A stretch of DNA of 42,515 nucleotides from Hydrogenophaga sp. (lineage in GTDB: Bacteria > Pseudomonadota > Gammaproteobacteria > Burkholderiales > Burkholderiaceae_C): contig JAABQG010000031.1 of assembly GCA_011391595.1 (NCBI GenBank), forward strand, positions 1 through 42,515. The letters are read 5' to 3'. This document shows, piece by piece, positions 20,536 through 26,889 of the stretch. The translations under genes and the position numbers were made by a program. Under the pieces are notes generated by a model. The model made no database searches. It was not told the DNA's origin and was given only the letters and a program-made list of their open reading frames with translations. The stretch's first letter is position 1. Every line of letters starts with the position of its first letter.

Positions 20536-21279
20536 ATGGCCACCCGCAGCGCCGCCGCCAACGCCGCCCATATCACGCCGTCGCGCCAGAGCACGGGTCG
20601 CCTGGCCGCCGCACTTGCCCTGTTACAGGCCGACGCCCGCCCCGCTGAAATCGGAGGCATGGCGCGCTTCGGCATCGTCGGTGAGGGCCGCCTGGGCCTC
20701 TCCATGCCATCGATGCGGCGCATCGCCAAGGCGTTGGGCCGCGACCATGCGCTGGCGCTGGAACTCTGGGCCACCGGTATTCCCGACGCGCAGATCGTCG
20801 CCGGCATGGTGGCCGACCCGGCGCGGCTCACATCACGGCAGATGAACGCCTGGGCGCTTGGCTTCGAATCCTGGGATGTCTGCGACCAGGTCTGCGGCAG
20901 CGCCTTCCTGGCGTCGCCGCTGGCCTGGCCCAAGGTGCTTGAGTGGGCCGGGCGCCCCGAGGCATTCGTGCGCCGCGCCGCCTTTGCGCTGCTGGCCACG
21001 CTGGCGGTGCATGACAAGGCGGCCAGCAACGCGCCATTCATTGCGGCCCTGCCGCTGATCGAGGCCGCAGCCGGTGATGAGCGCAACTTCGTGAAGAAGG
21101 CCGTCAACTGGGCGCTGCGCAACATCGGCAAGCGCAACCCCGCGCTGAACCAGGCGGCCATCGACGCCGCCCGGCGCATCCAGGCGCAGGGGACCCGTTC
21201 TGCGCGCTGGATCGCGGCCGACGCCCTGCGCGAGCTCACCGGTGACGCGGTGCAGGCCCGGCTGAAGGCGCGCGGCTGA
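20536..21279 (+). CDS. DNA alkylation repair protein, AlkD-like HEAT-repeat glycosylase
   Basis: A 247-residue all-helical protein of the AlkD/COG4912 family, which removes alkylated bases through a HEAT-repeat scaffold. The motif ESWDVCDQVC matches the family Trp/Asp active-site helix, and FVKKAVNWALRNIGKRN matches the conserved C-terminal helix with a Trp that stacks on the DNA backbone. The ATG at 20536 is chosen (GTAGG just upstream); an in-frame ATG at 20500 would add 12 residues. The gene is divergent from the FHA gene and is followed by an interspersed repeat. Confidence 0.85.
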   Translation: MATRSAAANAAHITPSRQSTGRLAAALALLQADARPAEIGGMARFGIVGEGRLGLSMPSMRRIAKALGRDHALALELWATGIPDAQIVAGMVADPARLTSRQMNAWALGFESWDVCDQVCGSAFLASPLAWPKVLEWAGRPEAFVRRAAFALLATLAVHDKAASNAPFIAALPLIEAAAGDERNFVKKAVNWALRNIGKRNPALNQAAIDAARRIQAQGTRSARWIAADALRELTGDAVQARLKARG

Positions 21280-21308
21280 GCGGACAGGTTCTTGGCTCAA
21301 AATCAGCA

Positions 21309-21363
21309 TCAAATTAGCGCTTTCCCAGCGTCTAAAGGCCGCCGGTAGCTATCAAATCAGGAT
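21309..21363 (+). repeat. Interspersed repeat copy B
   Basis: TCAAATTAGCG, CCCAGCGTC, 15 bases (TAAAGGCCGCCGGTA), GCTATCAAATCAGGA. It lies 30 bases after the alkylation repair gene and before a TACAGT box that probably drives the next gene. Confidence 0.8.
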
Positions 21364-21443
21364 CGGCCAGATGCTGCCGGTAAGCCGCAACACGGCACGG
21401 CTGCAGTTACAGTCGGGCTTTCCATCAATCAGACAGGATCCCC

Positions 21444-21671
21444 ATGGCACGCGCAAGCGAATGGGCAGAAAAGGTGCTGGCCCTGCTCAAGGGCGGCAAC
21501 ACCGCGGCGTCGATCGCCCAGATCAAGGTCGCGCCCAGCGTGAAAGACCTGAAGGCGCTGCAGACGGCCATGATCGTCGGCCGGCTCACCGGGCGCTGGA
21601 AGGACGTGGACGCGGCGGTACAGGACAACCTGGCCCTGCTTTCGGCGCCGCGCCTGCACCGCTCGCCCTGA
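21444..21671 (+). CDS. Conserved-looking small protein of unknown function
   Basis: A 75-residue basic protein (MARASEWAEKVLALLKGG at the start). It is predicted to be helical (ASIAQIKVAPSVKDLKALQ, then MIVGRLTGRWKDVDAAV) with a short Arg/His-rich tail. I do not recognise a family. Codon use matches the neighbours. A TACAGT box at about 21406 could be the -10 of its promoter, giving a leader of about 25 bases. It lies seven bases before the exonuclease gene, so the two are probably one operon. A nucleic-acid-related role is only a guess from that pairing. Confidence 0.7.
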   Translation: MARASEWAEKVLALLKGGNTAASIAQIKVAPSVKDLKALQTAMIVGRLTGRWKDVDAAVQDNLALLSAPRLHRSP

Positions 21672-21678
21672 AGTACCC

Positions 21679-22293
21679 ATGCACACCACCCATCCCACCC
21701 CGTCGAAGGAAGCCATTGCCCTGCTCGATCCCTTCGAGCGTCTCGGGCTGGACCGTATCGAGCTGGTCCAGACCCTTTCACAGGCCGAGCGCGCGCTGGA
21801 CGAACTTGCCGGCGCCACGGCCTGGGGTTTCGACACAGAGTCCAAGCCGACGTTCTTGAAAAACGAGGTCTCGCACGGGCCGCATGTGGTGCAACTGGCC
21901 ACGCTGGAGCGCGCCTGGGTGTTCCAGCTGCACGACAGGGACTGCAGCGCCATAACAGCGGCCGCTCTGGCCCGGCCCGGCGTCGTCAAGGCGGGGTTTG
22001 GCCTGGGCGACGACCGCAAGCGAATCGTCGAGAAACTGGGCGTGGAGCCCCAGGGCGTGCTGGACCTCAACCATGTGTTTCGCCAGCGCGGCTACCGCAA
22101 GGACATGGGCGTGAAAGGCGCGGTGGCCGTGCTGTTCAACCGGCGCTTCATCAAGTCGGGCAAGGCGTCCACCTCGAACTGGGCCAACGCCCAGCTCACC
22201 GACGCGCAGCTGATCTACGCCGCCAACGACGCCTGGGCGGCGGTGCGCGTGTTCCATGCGCTGGGACTCGCGGAAGCTCGTCCCGCCGCCTGA
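21679..22293 (+). CDS. 3'-5' exonuclease, DEDDy type (RNase D-like)
   Basis: A 204-residue single-domain exonuclease. The four acidic residues of the DEDD superfamily are visible: FDTES (Asp and Glu, about 53-55), Asp in the KAGFGLGDDRKRI region and the C-terminal YAANDAWAAVRVF, where the Tyr marks the DEDDy (RNase D, WRN) subgroup. It lacks the HRDC domains of true RNase D, so it is a stand-alone nuclease of RNA or DNA. It follows the 75-residue unknown protein by seven bases. It converges with the SDR gene, 38 bases away. Confidence 0.85.
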   Translation: MHTTHPTPSKEAIALLDPFERLGLDRIELVQTLSQAERALDELAGATAWGFDTESKPTFLKNEVSHGPHVVQLATLERAWVFQLHDRDCSAITAAALARPGVVKAGFGLGDDRKRIVEKLGVEPQGVLDLNHVFRQRGYRKDMGVKGAVAVLFNRRFIKSGKASTSNWANAQLTDAQLIYAANDAWAAVRVFHALGLAEARPAA

Positions 22294-22331
22294 AGCGCTG
22301 CGGGCCCGCGCCAGCCCTGACCGCGCAATTT

Positions 22332-23117
22332 TCAGGCCCTGCCCGGCACCTGCATACGCGAGCCCAGGTGCAGGCCGGCGTCCAGCAACAGCAGCTCGCC
22401 CGTCATGGTGCGGGCGCCCTCGATCAGCCAGACGATGGCGTCGGCCACGTCCTCAGGCGTGCTGGCGCGGCCCAGCGCGGTGGACTGCTCGGTCATCGCC
22501 TTGACCTTTTCGAAACCCTCCTGCCCCAGCCCGTCCACAAACCAGCGTGAGGTGATCAGCCCCGGGCAGACCGCGTTGACGCGAATCTCCGGCGCCAGCG
22601 CGCGCGCCAGGTACAGCGTCATGGAATTGACCGCGCCCTTGGAGGCGATGTAGGGCACCGAGGAGCCGATGCCCAGCGAGCCGGCCACCGACGACACGTT
22701 GACGATGCAGCCCTGCACGGCCTTCAGGTGGCGCGCGCAGGCGCGCACCATCTGGAAGGCGCCCACCGTGTTCACCGCGAAGATGCGCTGGAAGGTCTCG
22801 GCGTCCAGCACGTCCCAGTTGGCCGCGCCGCTGAAGGTGGAGATACCCGCGTTGTTGACCAGCGCGTCGATGCGCCCCCAGCGCGCGATCGCGCCGGCAA
22901 CGAGTGCCTGGCAGTCGGCGTCGACCGCCACATCGCCGCGCATCAGCAGCGTGTCGGCCCCGGCCTCGTCGCAGGCCGCCTGCGACTCCAGTGCCTCCGC
23001 CTCGCTGCGCGAATAGTTGATCAGCAGGTTGTAGCCGCGCCGCGCCAGCAGCAGCGCCGTGGCCGCGCCGACGCCGGTGCCCGAGCCGGTGATGAGGGCG
23101 ACTTTGCGTGGGTTCAT
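22332..23117 (-). CDS. SDR family oxidoreductase
   Basis: A 261-residue short-chain dehydrogenase/reductase. The NAD(P)-binding glycine motif GSGTGVGAA, the NNAG motif (VNNAGIS), the catalytic Ser (VNVSSVAGS) and the YIASK pair are all intact, and the PG motif (VCPGLITSRWF) follows. It is similar to 3-oxoacyl-ACP or gluconate-type reductases; the substrate cannot be set from sequence. The ATG at 23117 has GGAG ten bases upstream. It is divergent from msrB. Confidence 0.9.
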   Translation of the reverse strand: MNPRKVALITGSGTGVGAATALLLARRGYNLLINYSRSEAEALESQAACDEAGADTLLMRGDVAVDADCQALVAGAIARWGRIDALVNNAGISTFSGAANWDVLDAETFQRIFAVNTVGAFQMVRACARHLKAVQGCIVNVSSVAGSLGIGSSVPYIASKGAVNSMTLYLARALAPEIRVNAVCPGLITSRWFVDGLGQEGFEKVKAMTEQSTALGRASTPEDVADAIVWLIEGARTMTGELLLLDAGLHLGSRMQVPGRA

Positions 23118-23300
23118 GGAAACTCCTGGAGGGTTGGAATGAATGGGCTGCGTGACGCTGCGCCCGCCCAGCAATCATTCTCGATACGGCAGCCACGCCC
23201 GGCTGTCGCCACAGCGTCCCCGGCGCTGGCGCTGTAAGAACCCCACCGCCGTATCGACCACCGCCCAGAGCCACAATGGCTCGTGCAAAAAGGAAAATCC

Positions 23301-23807
23301 ATGATGAGCCGAAGACAATCCCTGAAAGGCCTGGGCGTGCTGGCCGGCGGCTGGGCCGCGCTGAGCGGCCTGTTTGCCGGCGCGCCGGCGCACGCCGGGC
23401 AGGCGGAGCGGGCGTATGAAGTCAACCGCACCGATGCCGAATGGCAGAAGCTACTCAAACCCGACGCCTACCGCGTGCTGCGCAGGGCCGGCACCGAGGC
23501 GCCGGGCTCCAGCCCGCTGAACCGCGAGAAACGCGCCGGCACCTACACCTGCGCGGGTTGCGCCCTGCCCCTGTTCAGCGCCACCACCAAGTTCGACAGC
23601 GGCACCGGCTGGCCCAGTTTCTGGCAGCCCCTGAAAGACGCCGTGGTCGAGGAAGCGGACGTGAGCCTGTTCATGAAGCGCACCGAAGTGCTGTGCCGGC
23701 GCTGCGGCGGGCATCTGGGCCATGTGTTTGACGACGGGCCGCGGCCCACAGGTCTGCGTTATTGCATGAATGGCGTGGCGCTGGGCTTCACGCCGGCGGC
23801 GGCATGA
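23301..23807 (+). CDS. msrB: Exported peptide-methionine (R)-S-oxide reductase
   Basis: Reduces methionine-R-sulfoxide in proteins. The 168 residues start with a twin-arginine-like signal (SRRQSLKGLG, hydrophobic AGGWAALSGLFAG, cut near AHA). The MsrB domain has both zinc pairs (CAGC and CRRC), GTGWPSFW, and the catalytic cysteine in RYCMNG. The ATG at 23301 has AGGA seven bases before it; a GTG at 23283 is in frame. The stop overlaps the msrA ATG as ATGA, so both are made together. The Tat-type export of a folded zinc protein is consistent with a periplasmic repair role. Confidence 0.92.
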   Translation: MMSRRQSLKGLGVLAGGWAALSGLFAGAPAHAGQAERAYEVNRTDAEWQKLLKPDAYRVLRRAGTEAPGSSPLNREKRAGTYTCAGCALPLFSATTKFDSGTGWPSFWQPLKDAVVEEADVSLFMKRTEVLCRRCGGHLGHVFDDGPRPTGLRYCMNGVALGFTPAAA

Positions 23808-24502
23808 AACGGCGAGCCCTGCTGTCCGGTGCCGCGCTCGTGGCGGCATGGGCCGTGACGGGCTGCAAGGCCGCGGCGGAAAGCGCCGCCGTCAAGCTGC
23901 CGGCGCCGATGCTCGACAGTGCCGCGCCTGCCGCCTCGGCGACCGAGACTGCCGTCTTCGCGGGCGGCTGTTTCTGGGGCGTGCAGGCGGTTTTCCAGCA
24001 CACGCAGGGGGTACTGAACGCCGTTTCGGGCTATTCCGGGGGCCCCAGGGAACACGCCATCTACGATTACGTCTCGGCCGGCCTGACCACGCATGCCGAA
24101 GCGGTGCAGATCACCTACGACCCGAAGCAGATCTCGTACGGGCGGCTGCTGCAGATCCTGTTTTCAGTGGCGCATGACCCGACGCAGCTCAACCGCCAGG
24201 GCCCGGACAGCGGCAAGCATTACCGCTCGGCCATCTTCTACCAGGATGCCAGGCAGAAGGAAGTGGCCGAGCGCTACATCGCCCAGCTCGAAGTGGCCAA
24301 GGTCTTCCCCGACAAGATCGTGACGCGGCTCACGCCGTTGACGGCCTTCTACCCGGCCGAGCCCTACCACCAGGACTACGCCACGCTGAACCCGAACTCG
24401 CCCTACATCGCCCAGTTCGACCGGCCCAAGATCATCAGCCTGAGGACGCTGATGCCGGAGGTGTACCGCGAGACACCGGTGCTGGTGTCGGGCAGAAAAT
24501 AG
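23804..24502 (+). CDS. msrA: Exported peptide-methionine (S)-S-oxide reductase, probable lipoprotein
   Basis: Reduces methionine-S-sulfoxide. The 232-residue protein begins with a signal peptide (MKRRALLSGAALVAAWAVTGC) whose AVTGC end could be a lipobox, so it may be anchored in the membrane. The MsrA domain has the active-site GGCFWG (Cys near residue 56) and the conserved GYSGG and EPYHQDY segments. Its start overlaps the msrB stop by four bases. Together the two genes repair both sulfoxide epimers outside the cytoplasm. Reducing power must come from an exported thiol system that is not identified here. Confidence 0.92.
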   Translation: MKRRALLSGAALVAAWAVTGCKAAAESAAVKLPAPMLDSAAPAASATETAVFAGGCFWGVQAVFQHTQGVLNAVSGYSGGPREHAIYDYVSAGLTTHAEAVQITYDPKQISYGRLLQILFSVAHDPTQLNRQGPDSGKHYRSAIFYQDARQKEVAERYIAQLEVAKVFPDKIVTRLTPLTAFYPAEPYHQDYATLNPNSPYIAQFDRPKIISLRTLMPEVYRETPVLVSGRK

Positions 24503-24652
24503 ACCGGCCGACGAAACAGGCATGGGAGATGCCTTGGACGGTGTCAAGCCAGTGTGCCCAAGCACTGCCCGCCGTGCACCGTGCATACTTGCGTTGCCCG
24601 ATCCCGGAGCATTCCTTTGTAACACCCGATCACCGCAAACGGAACCATTCCC

Positions 24653-25153
24653 ATGACCCAGCCTCACCATAGCGAAATGATTGAAAACATCACCTACGCG
24701 GAGATCGTCGTAGGCCAGAGCGCGCAGCTGAACCGCACACTCTCGCAGGCCGACATCATGGCCTTTGCCGCCGTTTCCGGCGACACCAATCCGGCCCACC
24801 TGGACGCCAAATACGCCAACGACACCTTGTTCCATGGCGTCATCGCACACGGCATGTGGGGCGGCGCGCTCGTATCCGCCGTGCTGGGCACCCAGTTGCC
24901 CGGCCCGGGCACCATCTATCTGGAACAGACGCTGCATTTCACCAAGCCCGTGCGCATCGGCGACACCCTGACAGTGACGGTCACCGTGCTTTCCACAGAC
25001 GACGAAAAGAAGCGGGTGGATCTGGACTGCCTGATCGTCAACCAGAAAGGCGCCCGCGTCATGCATGGCACGGCACGTGTGCTCGCCCCCACCCAGAAGG
25101 TAAAACTGCCTCGCGTTCATGCACCCATGGTGCAGTTGTGTGACCCCTATTGA
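24653..25153 (+). CDS. MaoC-like (R)-specific enoyl-CoA hydratase
   Basis: A 166-residue hotdog-fold hydratase. The catalytic Asp/His motif is present in AVSGDTNPAHLD, with HGMWGGALVSAVLGTQLPGPG following. The sequence resembles the N-terminal hydratase domain of the proteobacterial bifunctional enoyl-CoA hydratase/phosphate acetyltransferase, but no acetyltransferase domain follows here. It could supply (R)-3-hydroxyacyl-CoA for polyhydroxyalkanoate synthesis, like PhaJ, or act in a degradation route. The 150 bases upstream show no clear operon link to msrA. Confidence 0.85.
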   Translation: MTQPHHSEMIENITYAEIVVGQSAQLNRTLSQADIMAFAAVSGDTNPAHLDAKYANDTLFHGVIAHGMWGGALVSAVLGTQLPGPGTIYLEQTLHFTKPVRIGDTLTVTVTVLSTDDEKKRVDLDCLIVNQKGARVMHGTARVLAPTQKVKLPRVHAPMVQLCDPY

Positions 25154-25272
25154 CCGGCAAGCGGCGGCCCGCCAGGCGGGACTTACAACTTGTAACCGAA
25201 GGCGTGCATGCGCCAGCGACAATCAGCGTTTTCCTGAGAATTCATCCCATCAGTGATCGCAAAAGGTACACC

Positions 25273-25686
25273 ATGAAACACCTCATCCTCGGCGCGCTGA
25301 TCACAACCTTCGCCGCCAGCGCGCTGGCGACGGATGTCGGCGTCTCGGTCAGCGTCGGGCAGCCCGGCTTCTACGGCCGCATCGATCTTGGAAACATGAC
25401 CCAACCGCAACTGATCTACCCGACACCCGTGCTGATCCAGCAACCCGTCGGCGTGGCCTATGCCCCCGTCTATCTTCGCGTGCCGCCCGGACACGAGAAG
25501 AAATGGGGCAAGCACTGCCACAAGTACAACGCCTGCGGACGCCCCGTCTATTTTGTGCAGGACAACTGGTACACCAATGTCTATGCGCCACGCTACTACG
25601 ATGACCACGGGGGCGGCAAAGGCAACAAGGCAACAAAGGTAAAGGCAAAGGCAAGGGCCACGGGCACGACTGAATGGGCGCCCTGA
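25273..25686 (+). CDS. Small secreted protein with Gly/Lys/Asn-rich tail, probably frameshifted
   Basis: A 137-residue frame starting MKHLILGALITTFAASALA, a good Sec signal peptide. The mature part is rich in Tyr, Pro and Val (FYGRIDLGN, then QPVGVAYAPVYLRVPPGHEKKW) with Cys pairs (HCHKYNACG). After GGGKGNK the frame reads ATKVKAKARATG and stops at 25686. One base further, the alternative frame reads GNKGKGKGKGKGHGHD and stops at 25671-25673. The second version continues the repeat, so a single G was probably lost at about 25630. AAAGG precedes the ATG at 25273. Function unknown; related short proteins of this kind are common in Comamonadaceae from memory. Confidence 0.75.
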   Translation: MKHLILGALITTFAASALATDVGVSVSVGQPGFYGRIDLGNMTQPQLIYPTPVLIQQPVGVAYAPVYLRVPPGHEKKWGKHCHKYNACGRPVYFVQDNWYTNVYAPRYYDDHGGGKGNKATKVKAKARATGTTEWAP

Positions 25687-25750
25687 ATACTCCCGTATAA
25701 AGAGCAGACTTTGACCATTCCACGCTGGGAATTGGCCAAAATCATTCAAT
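25687..25750 (-). repeat. Interspersed repeat copy G, divergent
   Basis: On the minus strand: TTCCCAGCGTG, 15 bases (GAATGGTCAAAGTCT), then GCTCT in place of GCTAT. The next 50 bases toward the Bug remnant are also similar to the copy at 28457. Confidence 0.6.
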
Positions 25751-25850
25751 AAAACGGATTGAAGTCTTCCAGGCCGCCCCGGCCACCTGGAAGGCCCTCA
25801 ATTCGCCTTCACCCCCGCCTTGACCAGCAGCCCGCCCAAAGTGTCGATTT
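25703..25850 (-). repeat. Member 1 of a degenerate duplicated segment of about 150 bases
   Basis: This stretch aligns by eye with 28469-28620. Shared blocks include GACCATTCCA, TGGGAAT, AAATCATTCAA, the pairing CCAGG/CCTGG (CTGG in the second member), CAATTCGCC and CCTTGACCA. It includes the 3' end of a minus-strand Bug-type remnant and the downstream repeat copy. Confidence 0.6.
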
Positions 25851-25931
25851 CTTCTTTCAGGTGCGCCCGCAGCGCGGCCGGGGCGGCCGCAAAGGCCAGG
25901 GCCAGGCCCAAACGACGGAAAAAAATTTCAT
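25798..25931 (-). pseudogene. Remnant of a Bug/TctC-type solute receptor: signal peptide fused to C-terminal tail
   Basis: The minus strand reads MKFF at 25931, then, after a one-base shift at a run of seven T, RRLGLALAFAAAPAALRA, a typical signal peptide. It continues directly into HLKEEIDTLGGLLVKAGVKAN and a stop. The tail fits the C-terminus of Bug (TctC) periplasmic receptors, which end in a helix with EI and VKxAGxK. About 270 internal codons are therefore missing. AGGAG lies before the ATG. It is 74 bases downstream of the carboxymuconolactone decarboxylase-like gene, a frequent partner of Bug genes. The family call rests on two short ends and is tentative. Confidence 0.55.
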
Positions 25932-26005
25932 GGGAAGACTCCTGAAGACAGCGAATGCAAGGAAAGACGGCGGATGGCGGCAAAAGCTTTGAGAGGCGGC
26001 AAACG

Positions 26006-26596
26006 TCAGGCCAGCAGTCGCTGACGAATCACCAGCGGGTCGAGCACCTGCAGCGGCTCGCCTCCGTCCCCCGGAATGCCCACCTGCGTGGCGTTGAGCA
26101 GCATCGACACCATGACGTAGGTGCCCGACAGCACCGTGAGGTCGATCACCATCTGCTCGCCCATCTGCGTGACCGCAGCCTGCCACAGGGCATCGGGCAC
26201 GCGGTGGTTCAGCGCGAGCTGGGTGCAGAAGTCGAACACCAGCCGCTCGTCGTCCTGCATGGCGGCCGGGCGGCGGCACTGCTGCAGGTCCTGCATCACC
26301 GCGTCGGACAAGCCGGCGCGCCGCGCAATCGGCTCGTGCGCCCACCACTCGTACTGGGCGTTGGCCAAACGCGCCTGGATCAGGATCGCAAACTCGTTGA
26401 GCCGCTTGTCGACCGTGGTCTTGAAGCGCAGGTAGTCGAGCAGGTCAAAACACCTGCGCGCCATGTCGGGGCTGCGCAGCAAGGCGTTGTAAGGCCCGCC
26501 CAGCGCCGCGCTGGAAACCTTGAGGATGTCATCCGCCAGCGGCCGGACTTCCGGCGCCAGGGATTCGTAGGTGAGTTGGGCGAGGCGGTCGGTCAT
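26006..26596 (-). CDS. Carboxymuconolactone decarboxylase family protein
   Basis: A 196-residue AhpD/CMD-like helical protein. The central part (DKRLNEFAILIQARLANAQYEWWAHEPIARRAGLSD) matches the family helix pair in which the active-site cysteines of AhpD are replaced by Glu/Trp/His, as in many CMD-like proteins of aromatic or nitrile catabolism. The C-terminus (VIDLTVLSGTYVMVSMLLNA) is also typical. Enzymatic role unknown. The lost Bug receptor gene downstream on the same strand suggests that this was part of a small catabolic operon that has decayed. Confidence 0.82.
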   Translation of the reverse strand: MTDRLAQLTYESLAPEVRPLADDILKVSSAALGGPYNALLRSPDMARRCFDLLDYLRFKTTVDKRLNEFAILIQARLANAQYEWWAHEPIARRAGLSDAVMQDLQQCRRPAAMQDDERLVFDFCTQLALNHRVPDALWQAAVTQMGEQMVIDLTVLSGTYVMVSMLLNATQVGIPGDGGEPLQVLDPLVIRQRLLA

Positions 26597-26721
26597 CGGG
26601 CCATCTTAGGCAGCGGGGCTCCCTGCGGGGTCGGTGATTACCCGCGAGGGGCATTGCCGGTCGCCCCGGCAGTGCCGGGCCGTCGCCGCTAAAGTCCCCG
26701 GCATACCTGACACCCACCACC

Positions 26722-26889
26722 ATGAAGAATGACTTCAAAGGCAACAAGCTGTCGCTGCCCAGCAAGCGCTGCGCCGTGTGCGGGCGCAGCATGACCTGGC
26801 GCAAGGCCTGGGCCAAAAACTGGGCTTCCGTGCTGTACTGCTCCGACGCCTGTCGCGCCAAAAAAACCGGGGAAAAGCCCCATGCCTGA
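26722..26889 (+). CDS. DUF2256 zinc-ribbon-like protein
   Basis: A 55-residue protein, MKNDFKGNKLSLPSKRC at the start, with a Cys4-type finger (CAVC and CSDAC) and the conserved MTWRKAWAKNW. This is the DUF2256 family, which is often found beside or fused to photolyase/cryptochrome genes. Its stop (26887-26889) lies inside the start of the photolyase gene, so translation is probably coupled. A TAAAGT box at about 26691 may be the -10 of its promoter. Confidence 0.88.
   Translation: MKNDFKGNKLSLPSKRCAVCGRSMTWRKAWAKNWASVLYCSDACRAKKTGEKPHA

Noticed and set aside
22300..22309. Palindrome GCGGGCCCGC between the exonuclease and SDR genes as a terminator
   Set aside because: There is no loop and no T-run on either side, so it is probably chance in GC-rich DNA.
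23233..23256. TGTAAGAA followed by CGTATCG as an ECF sigma promoter for msrB
   Set aside because: The two elements are only nine bases apart, too close for a -35/-10 pair.
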